Positions 12,588-21,238 of a stretch of DNA of 64,000 nt are shown one piece after another. Origin of the DNA: an uncultured Anaerotruncus sp. (lineage in GTDB: Bacteria > Bacillota > Clostridia > Oscillospirales > Ruminococcaceae); the NCBI GenBank assembly GCA_944385965.1, contig CALWZG010000045.1, forward strand, positions 1 through 64,000, written 5' to 3'. Below the pieces are notes generated by a model. That model saw nothing but the letters and a program-made list of their open reading frames with translations. It searched no databases and had not been told where the DNA came from. The first letter of the stretch is position 1. Each line of letters starts with the position of its first letter. Position numbers and translations under genes: made by a program.

Positions 12588-12616
12588 TTATAATTTTTGC
12601 AAATTCCTCTTGCCAA
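12588..12616 (-). promoter_or_regulatory. possible second rpoB promoter
   Basis: Minus strand TTGGCA, 17-base spacer, TTATAA, about 140 bases before rpoB. It overlaps the -35 box of an opposing plus-strand promoter. Weaker than the upstream rpoB promoter. Confidence 0.4.
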
Positions 12617-12638
12617 ACCCTTGGAAACATGCTATAAT
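12610..12638 (+). promoter_or_regulatory. plus-strand promoter divergent from rpoB
   Basis: TTGCCA, 17-base spacer, perfect TATAAT. No protein gene follows on the plus strand before the terminator at 12742, so it may drive a short RNA. Confidence 0.55.
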
Positions 12639-12683
12639 CTTAATCGGATTATGGCACAAATATCCATTTTGATACAGTGTATT

Positions 12684-12712
12684 ATTTTATCACATATTTT
12701 TTAAATTGTCAA
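12684..12712 (-). promoter_or_regulatory. main rpoBC promoter
   Basis: Minus strand TTGACA, 17-base spacer, TAAAAT in an AT-rich stretch, giving a leader of about 225 bases before rpoB. Confidence 0.75.
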
Positions 12713-12741
12713 CCAAATCAGGATTGCTAAATGCGACAAAA

Positions 12742-12770
12742 AACCGCCTTGAAAGGGCGGTTTTTTTATT
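12742..12770. terminator. bidirectional terminator
   Basis: AACCGCC / GGCGG stem flanked by a run of A on the left and seven T on the right; it ends the minus-strand gene at 12766 and any plus-strand transcript from 12645. Confidence 0.75.
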
Positions 12771-13075
12771 TTTTTCTCCCGTGAGGGGAAGCAGGAACTT
12801 CCACAGAACGAATCAGGTCTTGCCGGCAGCCTCTGTCCGGGTCAGGGATTTCCACCCAATCCAATTTCTCCAGTCCCAGCCCCCAGTCCTCCAAATCCTC
12901 CCAGGCGCTTTCCCAGTCTGGATACCAGTGGTCGGCGAAGCATCCCCCGTCCTCCGCCGTATTGTAGAGAAACAGGTAAGTTTCTCCCTGCTTCTCAGAA
13001 CAAAGCATCAGTTTACGCAGAAGCTGCCCCCCCACTAATGGAAACCGGCTCCGGTAAAATCACATATTTTCGCAT
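12766..13075 (-). pseudogene. small unknown protein, frameshifted in a seven-base C run
   Basis: A start ATG at 13073-13075 with AAAAGGGAAACGAC upstream opens MRKYVILPEPVSISGG and then hits a stop after about 20 residues. Dropping one base from the run of seven C at 13027-13033 joins this frame to the long downstream frame (QLLRKLMLCSEKQG and onward, with a Trp/Asp-rich middle and a C-terminal IPDPDRGC motif), giving about 102 residues. Without the correction only a poorly placed GTG in the run itself is available. It begins 12 bases after the DUF6882 gene and is probably cotranscribed with it. I do not recognise the family. It could be a sequencing error, a decayed gene or a phase-variable one. 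Confidence 0.55.
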
Positions 13076-13087
13076 GTCGTTTCCCTT

Positions 13088-13888
13088 TTATGTAGGTTTT
13101 GACAGGGTTCCTTTGATTTCAGACAGGCGCCAGCCCCCTTCCACCTGCTGGAATTGGAAGGTAAAGGGCGCTCCGTCCAGCTGGGCGGTCAGGCTGTCCT
13201 CCCCCTCCCATTGGAAGGGACAGCCATTTTGATACAGCAGGCTGGACAGGAACAGCTTATGCTCCAAAGGATACTGCTGGATACAATCGGTGGCCAGCTT
13301 CACCAGTTCCTGGGCGCCCATAGGGGAAAACACCTGCTCAGGAAGTCCAGTGAATCCCAGATAAGCCGCCCCATTCGCGTAAGGGGCCCGGAACAGACAA
13401 CTTTCCCCACGCAGGGCCGCCGCCACCATGGAGAGGGTGTAGCCATTCACCAGGTCATCCACCGGAAACTCCGCTTGGGTAAACTCCTTGAGGCCCCACT
13501 GTTCCCCCAGAGACTTCAGCTCCAGGGATTGGGCAAGGACCTTCTGGGAAAACTGGCTCGGATTAGCCCAGGCCCACAGCCAGGTGCCGCTGACATCCGA
13601 CTGGCTTCCCAGCAGCTGGGCTGGGTAAGCATCCTCCCCAAAGGAAAGGACCCCCTGTCCCAAATCCAGGTTCCAGTTTCTTCCTTGGACCACCAGCTGG
13701 GCAAGGGAGCGCTGCTTAGCCATCACCGGCCCGCAGCTGGCAGAGAGCAGGGACAAAAATTGGTCCCTATGAATCTCCTGCCCACATCCAAACAAATCCT
13801 TTCTGAAAGATTCCAACCGCTGAGGCGGCTGCTTTTTTTCGGGTTTCTTTTCTGCCCCGCCGAATAAAGCGCGGAAAAATCCCGCCAT
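13088..13888 (-). CDS. DUF6882-like protein
   Basis: 266 residues starting after AAAAGGGGAGAATGGT. A short N-terminal tail rich in Lys, Pro and Gln is followed by a cytoplasmic-looking domain whose centre reads SGTWLWAWANPS, the signature I associate with DUF6882, then helices and a C-terminal strand-rich segment with Trp. There is no signal peptide or membrane helix. Some members of this family sit near toxin-immunity genes, but none of the neighbours is a toxin. It is followed at 12 bases by the frameshifted small gene. The function is unknown; the family assignment rests on recall of the motif. Confidence 0.6.
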   Translation of the reverse strand: MAGFFRALFGGAEKKPEKKQPPQRLESFRKDLFGCGQEIHRDQFLSLLSASCGPVMAKQRSLAQLVVQGRNWNLDLGQGVLSFGEDAYPAQLLGSQSDVSGTWLWAWANPSQFSQKVLAQSLELKSLGEQWGLKEFTQAEFPVDDLVNGYTLSMVAAALRGESCLFRAPYANGAAYLGFTGLPEQVFSPMGAQELVKLATDCIQQYPLEHKLFLSSLLYQNGCPFQWEGEDSLTAQLDGAPFTFQFQQVEGGWRLSEIKGTLSKPT

Positions 13889-13935
13889 ACCATTCTCCCC
13901 TTTTGTTGATTTTAGGCTTGCTCATCCATAAAAAG

Positions 13936-13972
13936 GCAGGCGGCTCCCCTCCTGTGAGGAAAGCCACCCGCT
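13936..13972 (-). terminator. terminator after the M18 aminopeptidase gene
   Basis: Minus strand GCGGGTGGCTTTCCT with AGGAGGGGAGCCGCCTGC, followed by CTTTTTA: end of the DUF951-to-aminopeptidase operon. Confidence 0.7.
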
Positions 13973-13982
13973 AGAGTTTTCC

Positions 13983-15392
13983 TTATTCCGCCTCTACATA
14001 AGCTTTGAAGGCCTGATAGGTGGCGTATACGTCATTTTTGGAAACCACCTCGAAGGGAGCGTGCATAGACAGCACCGGAACGCCTACATCTACCACGTCC
14101 ACATCCAAAGCGGCCACATACTTGGCCACGGTACCGCCGCCGCCCAGGTCCACCTTTCCAAGCTCCCCAGTCTGCCAGGACACCTTGGCGTTATCCAGCC
14201 AATTCCGCACCTGGGCCATAAATTCGGCGGAAGCCTGGCTGGTGCCGTATTTCCCGCCGGAACCAGTGTACTGGGTCACCACCACACCATAGTTCAGATA
14301 AGCGCAGTTGCGTTTTTCCAGGGTGTCCCCAAAGGTGGGGTCGAAGGCAGCGTTCACGTCGGCGGACAGGCAGGTGGAATTGCTCAGCACATCCCGGCCG
14401 CACAGTCCTTCCAGCTTGGCCAGCCGCTCAATGAAGAACTCCAGATAATGAGAGTGAAGTCCGGTATTCCCATCGGAGCCGGTTTCCTCCTTGTCCGCGA
14501 ACACCGTCAGGGTGGTGTAGGCGGGGGTCTGGGCTTCCAGAGCCGCCATCAGGGAGGTATAGGCGCAGACCCGGTCGTCATGCCCATAAGCTCCTATGCA
14601 GGAATGGTCAAAGCCAATATCCCTGGCCTTGAAGGCGGGAACCATGGTCAGCTCAGCGGAGAGGAAATCCTCCTCCACAATCCCGTATTTCTCGTTGAGC
14701 AGGCGGATGATGTTCAGCTTCACCCGCTCACTGGCCTTGTCGTCCTTGAAGGGGCGGCAGCCTACCAGCACATTCAGCTCCTCCCCCTTAATTCCCTGGG
14801 AAAGGGTGCGTTTCATCTGCTCCTGGGCCAGATGAGGCAGCAGGTCATTCACTACGAAGATGGGGTCTGGCTCTTCCTCACCAATGGCTACCGAAAGCTT
14901 TTCCCCGTTCTTCTTTACAATGACCCCATGAAGAGCCAGAGGAATGGCGCTCCACTGATACTTTTTGATGCCCCCATAATAGTGTGTCTTGAACATGGCC
15001 AGCTCCGCTTCCTCATACAGAGGGCTGGGCTTCAAGTCCAGACGGGGGGAATCAATATGGCTGGCCATGATGCGGACGCCCTTTTCCAGAGGGTGACGCC
15101 CGAACGCCGTCAGAATCAGGGCCTTGCCCCGGTTGTTGTAATACACCTTGTCCCCTGCCTGATAGGAAGCCTTGGGGTCAAAGGGCTTGTAGCCAGCCTT
15201 TTCCGCCATCTCCACGATGGTCTCCACCGCTTCCCGCTCGGTCTTGCACCGGTCCAGGAACCGCTTATAAGGGGCGCAGAAGGCTTGAGCAGCCTGCTCA
15301 ACCGCCTCGCTGTCCTCTTTCATACCCATGTTTTTCCGTTTGAGCAGCAGCTTCTCTCCGAGAAGCTGTCCCTCAGTCTTTTGATTCTCCAT
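13983..15392 (-). CDS. M18 family zinc aminopeptidase
   Basis: 469-residue cytoplasmic aminopeptidase I type enzyme, which removes N-terminal residues from peptides using two metal ions. The metal and catalytic motifs are visible: ASHIDSPR near residue 110, DKEETGSDGN near 300, SADVNAAFDP near 343 and the C-terminal LSMHAPFEVVSKND near 440. The length is normal for the family. The start is preceded by AAAGGAGGCATCTCTT. Last gene of the DUF951-prfA-sua5-coaE-transglycosylase operon, 29 bases after the transglycosylase. Confidence 0.93.
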   Translation of the reverse strand: MENQKTEGQLLGEKLLLKRKNMGMKEDSEAVEQAAQAFCAPYKRFLDRCKTEREAVETIVEMAEKAGYKPFDPKASYQAGDKVYYNNRGKALILTAFGRHPLEKGVRIMASHIDSPRLDLKPSPLYEEAELAMFKTHYYGGIKKYQWSAIPLALHGVIVKKNGEKLSVAIGEEEPDPIFVVNDLLPHLAQEQMKRTLSQGIKGEELNVLVGCRPFKDDKASERVKLNIIRLLNEKYGIVEEDFLSAELTMVPAFKARDIGFDHSCIGAYGHDDRVCAYTSLMAALEAQTPAYTTLTVFADKEETGSDGNTGLHSHYLEFFIERLAKLEGLCGRDVLSNSTCLSADVNAAFDPTFGDTLEKRNCAYLNYGVVVTQYTGSGGKYGTSQASAEFMAQVRNWLDNAKVSWQTGELGKVDLGGGGTVAKYVAALDVDVVDVGVPVLSMHAPFEVVSKNDVYATYQAFKAYVEAE

Positions 15393-15421
15393 AAGAGATG
15401 CCTCCTTTATGAACGCCCGCT

Positions 15422-16009
15422 CTACAATCCATAAAGCCGGCGATAGATTTCCATAGTTTTCAGAACCTTTTCCACATAGGCTCTAGTGTCATCAAAGGGA
15501 ATATAGGTCAAGTTTTCCCCGTCCTGGGAGTAATCCGGATTCTCCAGCCACTGTTTCACGCTTCCCCAGCCCCCATGATACGCGGCCAAAGCGTTGGTGT
15601 TGGTTTCAAACTCGTCCAGCAGCAGCCGCAGCATCCGGCAGCCATACAGTGCCCCCACTTCCGGGTCATACAGCGCCTCGTAATCCGAATCCTGGGGTTC
15701 CCCCCAGCGCATCCGCACCCAATCATAGGCGTCCGGCATCAGCTGCATCAGCCCCCTAGCTCCCAGATGGGATTCCGCGGCGGGGTCAAAACCGCTCTCG
15801 GTGCGTATCACCGCATAAACCAGGGCTGGGTCCAAATCCAATTCCCGGCAGTTTTCCTCTACCAGGGTCTGGTATTTCAGAGGATAGGAAATCCGGTAAT
15901 ACCGGTCCATCCCCAGTTTCACCAGCTTCCAGCCCCCGTAAAGGACCAGAAGCAAAAGGGCCAGTTCCAGCAGCAGAACCAGAGGGGAAAAACGGCCAGC
16001 CTTTCTCAC
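15422..16009 (-). CDS. membrane-anchored lytic transglycosylase (SLT domain)
   Basis: 195 residues: a membrane anchor at about 9-31, then a Slt70-type lysozyme fold that cleaves the glycan strand of peptidoglycan. The catalytic Glu is E71 in ESGF, followed by ARGLMQLMP and, where most relatives read AAYNAG, by AAYHGGWG. The C-terminus ends a few residues after the fold, as in the minimal family. Its start overlaps the coaE stop by four bases (ATGA), implying translational coupling. Acts outside the membrane. Confidence 0.9.
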   Translation of the reverse strand: MRKAGRFSPLVLLLELALLLLVLYGGWKLVKLGMDRYYRISYPLKYQTLVEENCRELDLDPALVYAVIRTESGFDPAAESHLGARGLMQLMPDAYDWVRMRWGEPQDSDYEALYDPEVGALYGCRMLRLLLDEFETNTNALAAYHGGWGSVKQWLENPDYSQDGENLTYIPFDDTRAYVEKVLKTMEIYRRLYGL

Positions 16010-16746
16010 AGGGTCTCCGGGCTTTCCAGCTCCTGCAAGGAGCCTTCCTCGTCCCCCTCCTCAATGGAATCCTCCTCAGGCTGAGGGGATTCCTCAGGCA
16101 GCGCTTCCTCCAGTTGGGATTGCTCCTCCTCAGGCTCCCCAAAGGAACGAATCTGGTCCATCAGCCCAATAAACGACAGCCGCAGGCTGTCCAAATCCCC
16201 ATCATTGGTCACCACATGATTGGCCTTGCTGGTATAGAACTCATTTGGATTTTGGGCGTCCACCCGGCGCTGAGCGGCCTCCTGGGTCATGTTGTCCCGC
16301 TGGATAATCCGCTCCAGGCGGGTCTGCCTGTCGGCAATAACTGCCACCACCTGGTCACAATCCTTATCCATCCCCGCCTCATATAAGGTGGGGGCATCCA
16401 AAACCACCATCTCAGCGTCAGCACTTACCTCTCGCAGTTTGCCCCGGATAGCCTCAATGATGTATGGAAAGGTGATTTCATTCAAACGTCTCAGTTTCTT
16501 CTTGTCGGAAAAGCAGATGGCCGCCAATTTTTCCCGATTCAGGGTGGCATCTGGGTGAATCACCTCGGTGGAAAATTCCAGCACCAAATCCATAAGGCAA
16601 TCCTTGGACTGTTCCATGGTTTCCCGGGCCACCCGGTCCGCGTTCACCACCGGGATTCCATGCTGGGTAAACATCTCGCTTAGGGTGGACTTTCCCGCCC
16701 CTGTCTGGCCGGTCAGTCCAATTACTTTCGCCTGATACCCGTTCAT
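16006..16746 (-). CDS. coaE: dephospho-CoA kinase with acidic C-terminal extension
   Basis: Last step of coenzyme A synthesis: phosphorylation of dephospho-CoA at the ribose 3' OH. Walker A GQTGAGKST at residues 12-20, followed by VVNADRVARE and, near residue 125, VLDAPTLYEAGMD. The normal enzyme is about 200 residues; this one has 246 because roughly the last 40 are a Glu/Ser/Pro-rich tail with no family counterpart. It sits between sua5 (14 bases upstream) and the transglycosylase (overlap of four bases). Confidence 0.93.
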   Translation of the reverse strand: MNGYQAKVIGLTGQTGAGKSTLSEMFTQHGIPVVNADRVARETMEQSKDCLMDLVLEFSTEVIHPDATLNREKLAAICFSDKKKLRRLNEITFPYIIEAIRGKLREVSADAEMVVLDAPTLYEAGMDKDCDQVVAVIADRQTRLERIIQRDNMTQEAAQRRVDAQNPNEFYTSKANHVVTNDGDLDSLRLSFIGLMDQIRSFGEPEEEQSQLEEALPEESPQPEEDSIEEGDEEGSLQELESPETL

Positions 16747-16760
16747 CTATCTAAACCCCC

Positions 16761-17807
16761 TTATAATTGAATTTCATCAAAAGCCGCCGCCCGCAGGAGC
16801 CGGTTGTAAACCGCCTGGCCTACCCCTTCTTCTCCCGTGATACGGGCGTACACCAGGGAAAAGCCCTCCTTATCCAGTCGTCGCAACGCGTCGAACAGGG
16901 CATGGGCCTGGGAAGCAGGGTCCTGCTCCTTCCCGTAGGTGACGCATCGGGCGTTTAAAGCGGGGACATCCTCCTCAAAGCACAGCACCCCATATTCTTC
17001 CCGCTGATGCCGCAAAAACTCCTGGAACTGTTCCAGCGTTCCCCGCACCAGAATCACCCTGGCTTTCGGGGCGTAGTGCTTATATTTCATACCGGGGGAG
17101 GCCACCTTCCGGTCATCCGAAAGATGCTCAAAGACCCCCTCGTCCAGCTGGATGTCCGGCAGCACCTTCCGCAGCATCTCCAGAGTCACCGCCCCTGGCC
17201 GCAGGATTTTAGGCGGCTGGGTGCAGAGGGTCAGGACGGTGGACTCCACCCCCACCTGGCAAGGACCTCCATCCACAATGGCGGCGACCCGTCCGGTCAA
17301 ATCCTCCACACAATGCTGGGCCGTGGTGGGACTTGGCAGGCCGGAAAGATTAGCGGAAGGGGCCGCCAAAGACCTTCCACTGCGCTGAATCAGCGCTCTG
17401 GCGATGGGGTGGGCAGGCATCCGCACCGCCACCGTCTCCAATCCCCCAGAGGTGGTGCTGGGAATCAGTGGGGATTTCTCCATCACCACCGTCATGGGTC
17501 CTGGCCAGAAAGCCTCTGCCAGCTGTTTAAGCTGAGGCGGCACCTGCTTCACCAGAGGGGGAATCTCCTCCAAGGAGGACACATGCACAATTAAGGGGTT
17601 ATCACTGGGGCGCCCCTTGGCCTGATAGATGGCCGCTGCCGCCTTTGGGTTCAGGGCGTCCGCCGCCAGCCCATACACCGTTTCGGTGGGGATAGCCACC
17701 AGCTGCCCTTCCCGCAGCAGCGCTGCCGCCTCATCCAGCAGAGCCCCATCCTTTTCTATATCCGTAATTTTCAATACCTGGGTTTCCAAAAACTCTCCAT
17801 CTCCCAT
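16761..17807 (-). CDS. L-threonylcarbamoyladenylate synthase, Sua5 type
   Basis: Makes threonylcarbamoyl-AMP, the precursor for t6A37 in tRNAs reading ANN codons. The YrdC fold spans about residues 20-205 (PTETVYGLAADAL, then KGRPSDNPLIVHV and SAPSANLSG), and the C-terminal Sua5 domain about 235-348, so this is the long form, 348 residues. The ATG at 17807 has only a weak upstream site; a TTG six codons later with GGAGATGGAGAG before it is an alternative. Eleven bases after prfA. mtaB at 39 kb acts later on the same modified base. Confidence 0.93.
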   Translation of the reverse strand: MGDGEFLETQVLKITDIEKDGALLDEAAALLREGQLVAIPTETVYGLAADALNPKAAAAIYQAKGRPSDNPLIVHVSSLEEIPPLVKQVPPQLKQLAEAFWPGPMTVVMEKSPLIPSTTSGGLETVAVRMPAHPIARALIQRSGRSLAAPSANLSGLPSPTTAQHCVEDLTGRVAAIVDGGPCQVGVESTVLTLCTQPPKILRPGAVTLEMLRKVLPDIQLDEGVFEHLSDDRKVASPGMKYKHYAPKARVILVRGTLEQFQEFLRHQREEYGVLCFEEDVPALNARCVTYGKEQDPASQAHALFDALRRLDKEGFSLVYARITGEEGVGQAVYNRLLRAAAFDEIQL

Positions 17808-17818
17808 TGTTTCCCGCT

Positions 17819-18895
17819 TTATTCTTCCTCCGCCGCTTTCAGCTTTTCCGCCTGGTCATAGGTCATCAAGGCGTCCAGCAGCTCCTGCAAATCCCCATTC
17901 ATAATGCTGTCCAGCTTGTAAAGGGTCAGCCCAATCCGATGGTCGGTCACCCGGTTCTGGGGGAAATTATAGGTGCGAATCCGCTCGGAGCGGTCCCCGG
18001 AGCCCACCTGCAATTTCCGTTCGCTGGAAATCTTCTCGTTCTGCTCCCGGATTTTCTGGTCCAGCAGCCGGGAGCGAAGCACCTTCAGCGCTTTATCCTT
18101 GTTTTTAAACTGGCTCCGCTCGTCCTGACATTCCACCACCATACCGGTAGGCAGGTGGGTCACTCGGATGGCGGAGGAGGTCTTGTTTACATGCTGACCT
18201 CCCGCCCCGGAGGAGCGGAACACATCAATCTGCAAATCCTTGGGGTCAATTTCCAGCTCCACCTCTTCCGCTTCCGGCAGCACCGCCACGGTGGCCGCTG
18301 AGGTATGGATTCTGCCCTGGGTCTCGGTTTCCGGCACACGCTGCACCCGATGGCCCCCGCTCTCGTACTTCAGGCGGGAATAGGCCCCTTCCCCGTTGAT
18401 GGAAAAGGAGATTTCCTTATAACCCCCCAGCTCGGTTTCGTTGGCGTTGAGGACCTCGCAGGACCACCCCTGCCGCTCGGCGTACATGGTGTACATCCGG
18501 TAGAGGGAGCCAGCGAACAAGGCCGCCTCCTCCCCTCCCACACCGCCCCGAATCTCCACAATCACGTTCTTCTCGTCATTGGGGTCTCTGGGCAGCAGCA
18601 GAATCCGCAGTTCCTGGGCGGCCCGCTCCATCTGCTCTTTACCGGTGTCCAACTGCTCCTGGGCCAGCTCCCGCAGTTCTTTGTCAAGCCCGGTCTCGTC
18701 CAGCATCTCATGGGCTTCCTCAACCGCCTGTTTGGCCTTCTCATAGGTTTGATAGGTTTCCACAATCGGCTCCAGCCGCCGGTATTCTTTCATCAAGGTG
18801 GCGTATTGGGCCGGGTCCCCGGTCACCCCCGGCTCCATCAGCCGGTGTCCCAATTCCTCAAACCGGCCCGCTACCGCCTTCAGCTTCTCAATCAT
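17819..18895 (-). CDS. prfA: peptide chain release factor 1
   Basis: 358-residue RF1, which reads UAA and UAG and hydrolyses peptidyl-tRNA. The GGQ loop is in [14 protein letters not shown] near residue 233, and the stop-recognition region reads [14 protein letters not shown], the RF1-type P-x-T tripeptide. The start ATG overlaps the DUF951 stop by four bases. Its presence means UAG is an ordinary stop in this genome, relevant to the in-frame TAG in the M23 gene at 58.8 kb. Confidence 0.97.
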   Translation of the reverse strand: MIEKLKAVAGRFEELGHRLMEPGVTGDPAQYATLMKEYRRLEPIVETYQTYEKAKQAVEEAHEMLDETGLDKELRELAQEQLDTGKEQMERAAQELRILLLPRDPNDEKNVIVEIRGGVGGEEAALFAGSLYRMYTMYAERQGWSCEVLNANETELGGYKEISFSINGEGAYSRLKYESGGHRVQRVPETETQGRIHTSAATVAVLPEAEEVELEIDPKDLQIDVFRSSGAGGQHVNKTSSAIRVTHLPTGMVVECQDERSQFKNKDKALKVLRSRLLDQKIREQNEKISSERKLQVGSGDRSERIRTYNFPQNRVTDHRIGLTLYKLDSIMNGDLQELLDALMTYDQAEKLKAAEEE

Positions 18896-19134
18896 TTTTG
18901 TCGCTCCTGTTCCCGTGAGGGCGGGGCCTTTTTCGGCGCTTTTTCCACCTCCGCCCCATCCCGGATAATCTTTCGGATATTCTTCTCCACCTTGGCCCTG
19001 GGTACCATCACCTCATGGCCGCAGGTCTGGCATTTGATACGGAAATCCATCCCCACACGGCCCACCAGAAAAGTGTTCCCGCCGCAGGGATGGGGCTTTT
19101 TCATCTGTAAAAGGTCCCCTACCCGCACGTCCAT
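18892..19134 (-). CDS. DUF951 family protein
   Basis: 80 residues. The domain [18 protein letters not shown] followed by a CQTCGH knuckle is the DUF951 signature, giving three cysteines that could bind a metal; the last 20 residues are a Lys/Pro/Glu tail. The start at 19134 is chosen over one eight codons upstream because the promoter's predicted transcription start lies at about 19166, leaving no room for a binding site for the longer form. It overlaps prfA by four bases. The function is not known. Confidence 0.8.
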   Translation of the reverse strand: MDVRVGDLLQMKKPHPCGGNTFLVGRVGMDFRIKCQTCGHEVMVPRAKVEKNIRKIIRDGAEVEKAPKKAPPSREQERQK

Positions 19135-19172
19135 TTCATCGCCCCGCTCTGCACACAATATTACAGAATAGT

Positions 19173-19201
19173 ATTATACTCAAAATTCTCCCGTTAAGCA
19201 A
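19173..19201 (-). promoter_or_regulatory. promoter of the DUF951-prfA-sua5-coaE operon
   Basis: Minus strand TTGCTT, 17-base spacer, perfect TATAAT. Confidence 0.65.
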
Positions 19202-19284
19202 GAACACCAGCAAAAAAACGCCGCACATACCCAGCCCATTTTCCGCATATAGTGTTGTATGTGTAAAGAGAGGGGTCCTTTAAA

Positions 19285-20217
19285 ATGAATTTGTACCAAC
19301 CGGAAGGCGCTTTGCTGGATACCCCGGCCAACCGCCAATCCTTTCAGTCTCTCAGCGCTTTGGAGGAAGCCTGTGCCCAAGGCCGTATTTTGGAAAGCCG
19401 GGCCATTGTTTGTGATTCTCAGCATAACCTGATTGTGGATATGGGGCCATATCGGGGCATTATCCCCCGTGAGGAATGTGCCATGGGCATCGCGGAGGGG
19501 ACTACCCGGGACATCGCCATCATCTCCCGGGTCAACAAACCTGTCTGTTACAGAATCACAGGGTTCTCCCGAAGCGGCAACGGGGTGGTCATCCCCCAGC
19601 TCTCCAGAAGGGCGGTTCAGCAGGAGTGCATGGAGCGCTACCTGGGGCGGCTGATTCCTGGGGACATCCTGCCCGCCAGGGTCACCCATCTGGAAGCCTT
19701 CGGATGTTTTGTGGATGTTGGCTGCGGGGTCCCTTCCCTCATTCCAATCGACGCTATCTCCATCTCCCGCATCAGTCATCCCCGGGACCGGTTCCATCCT
19801 GGGCAGGAGATTTTCGCTGTGGTGAAAGCTCTGGAGCCAGAGGGCCGCATCTCCCTGAGCCACAAGGAGCTTTTAGGGACCTGGGAGGAAAACGCTGCCC
19901 TGTTCCAGCCAGGGGAGACGGTAGCGGGGGTGGTGCGCTCGGTGGAGCCTTACGGGGTGTTTGTGGAGCTGGCTCCCAATCTGGCGGGGCTGGCGGAGCC
20001 AAAGGAGGGCATCGCCATTGGTCAGCACGCCAGTGTATACATCAAAAGCATCCTTCCTGAGAAAATGAAGGTGAAGCTGATTCTGGTGGATGCCTTTGAG
20101 GCGGATTATCCCCAGCCTTCCGCCCATTATTTTCTCACCGAAGGGCATATCAATCGTTGGAAATATTCCCCAGAAAGCGCAGACCGGGTGATTGAAACTG
20201 TTTTTCAGCAGGTTTAA
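19285..20217 (+). CDS. S1 RNA-binding domain protein (RpsA-like)
   Basis: 310 residues with a tandem of S1 folds: a divergent one at about 38-105, a clear one at about 125-190 (GDILPARVTHLEAFGCFVDVG) and another at about 205-265 (GETVAGVVRSVEPYGVFVELAP). It is shorter than ribosomal protein S1 and lacks the IspH fusion, so it is the S1-like protein found in many Clostridia, probably binding mRNA or ribosomes. Starts 12 bases after AGAGAGGGG. Single-gene plus-strand transcript with a strong terminator. Confidence 0.85.
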   Translation: MNLYQPEGALLDTPANRQSFQSLSALEEACAQGRILESRAIVCDSQHNLIVDMGPYRGIIPREECAMGIAEGTTRDIAIISRVNKPVCYRITGFSRSGNGVVIPQLSRRAVQQECMERYLGRLIPGDILPARVTHLEAFGCFVDVGCGVPSLIPIDAISISRISHPRDRFHPGQEIFAVVKALEPEGRISLSHKELLGTWEENAALFQPGETVAGVVRSVEPYGVFVELAPNLAGLAEPKEGIAIGQHASVYIKSILPEKMKVKLILVDAFEADYPQPSAHYFLTEGHINRWKYSPESADRVIETVFQQV

Positions 20218-20230
20218 AGTGAGCGTACAT

Positions 20231-20264
20231 AAGGCGTACTCCCACATGGGAGTACGCCTTTTTT
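20231..20264 (+). terminator. terminator of the S1-domain gene
   Basis: Perfect 13-bp stem AAGGCGTACTCCC / GGGAGTACGCCTT with a 4-base loop and a run of six T. Confidence 0.85.
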
Positions 20265-20285
20265 CACTGGATATATCTTGATGGC

Positions 20286-21233
20286 CTAAATCAGCACCAG
20301 CTGCTTGAAGGCGAAAATCCAAAGGAAGATGGTGACAATAGAGCAAACCGCGCTGAACACAACCACCTGTCCCGCCAGTTCCGCGTCCCCGTCCATCTGC
20401 TGGGCCATGGTGAAGGAGGAAACTGCCACCGGAACGGTAAGCATTACCACCAGGATACCCAGTTCTGGGCCTCGGAATCCCAGCAGAATAGCCGCTCCCA
20501 GCCCCAAGGCGGGCAGCACTATCAGCTTACCGATGAGGATAATCAGCAGAGGCCGCAGGTTGTGCCGCACCTGGGAGAAGTAGAAGCTGCCTCCCAGAAT
20601 CACCATAGAAAGGGGGGTGGTGATTTTGGCCATGTCAGAAATGCCCTTCTCCACCGCTGAAGGAAGGGTGATGTGGAACAGCAGGCATACCACCGCCGCC
20701 GCAGCCCCTAGAATCAGGGGGTTGGTCAGCACACCCTTCACCATCTTTTTCACGTTGGGCTTTCCGCCCCGGAAGCCTTCCAGCACGATAACCGCCACCA
20801 CGTTGTAAACCGGCACAATACAGCCCACAATCACCGCCGCCAGGCCCACATAATCCCCGCCATACAGGGATTCGGTGATGGGGATTCCAAACAGCAGAAT
20901 GTTACCCCGGAACAGTCCCTGAATCATTACCCCCTGTTTTTTCCGGTCCGGCTCCAGATGGGGAATCAAAATCCAGGAGCCTACAATCACCGTAAACAGG
21001 TACACCAGCATAAAGCTCAGCATGGAGGGATTGATAGCGGAGGACAGGTCGGTTTGGTAGATGCTCATAAAAATGTACATAGGGAAAAAGGTTTTAAACA
21101 CAATGCCGTTGAGCTTGGTGAGATAGGGGTCGTCCCACATGCCCCGCACCCGCATAAAATACCCCAATGCCAGCATGATAAACATGGGGAATACGATGTT
21201 GAAAGATAATACCGCGTTTTCGATGCCACTCAC
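20286..21233 (-). CDS. AEC (auxin efflux carrier) family transporter
   Basis: 315 residues with about ten membrane helices in two halves separated by a loop near residues 150-165, the layout of AEC/BART-type permeases that move small organic acids or amino-acid derivatives. Start codon GTG, five bases after the rarA stop; it is therefore in the rarA transcript, though no functional link is evident. The substrate cannot be told from the sequence. Confidence 0.85.
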   Translation of the reverse strand: MSGIENAVLSFNIVFPMFIMLALGYFMRVRGMWDDPYLTKLNGIVFKTFFPMYIFMSIYQTDLSSAINPSMLSFMLVYLFTVIVGSWILIPHLEPDRKKQGVMIQGLFRGNILLFGIPITESLYGGDYVGLAAVIVGCIVPVYNVVAVIVLEGFRGGKPNVKKMVKGVLTNPLILGAAAAVVCLLFHITLPSAVEKGISDMAKITTPLSMVILGGSFYFSQVRHNLRPLLIILIGKLIVLPALGLGAAILLGFRGPELGILVVMLTVPVAVSSFTMAQQMDGDAELAGQVVVFSAVCSIVTIFLWIFAFKQLVLI

Positions 21234-21238
21234 ACCCT

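Larger units (their letters stand above)
12645..12772 (+). ncRNA. candidate short RNA between a promoter and a terminator
   Basis: Inferred transcript of about 130 bases starting 6-7 bases after the TATAAT at 12633 and ending in the T run of the hairpin at 12742-12768. It contains no credible reading frame and would be antisense to the main rpoB promoter and transcription start. The evidence is only the promoter-terminator pair; the sequence matches no RNA family I recognise. Confidence 0.25.
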
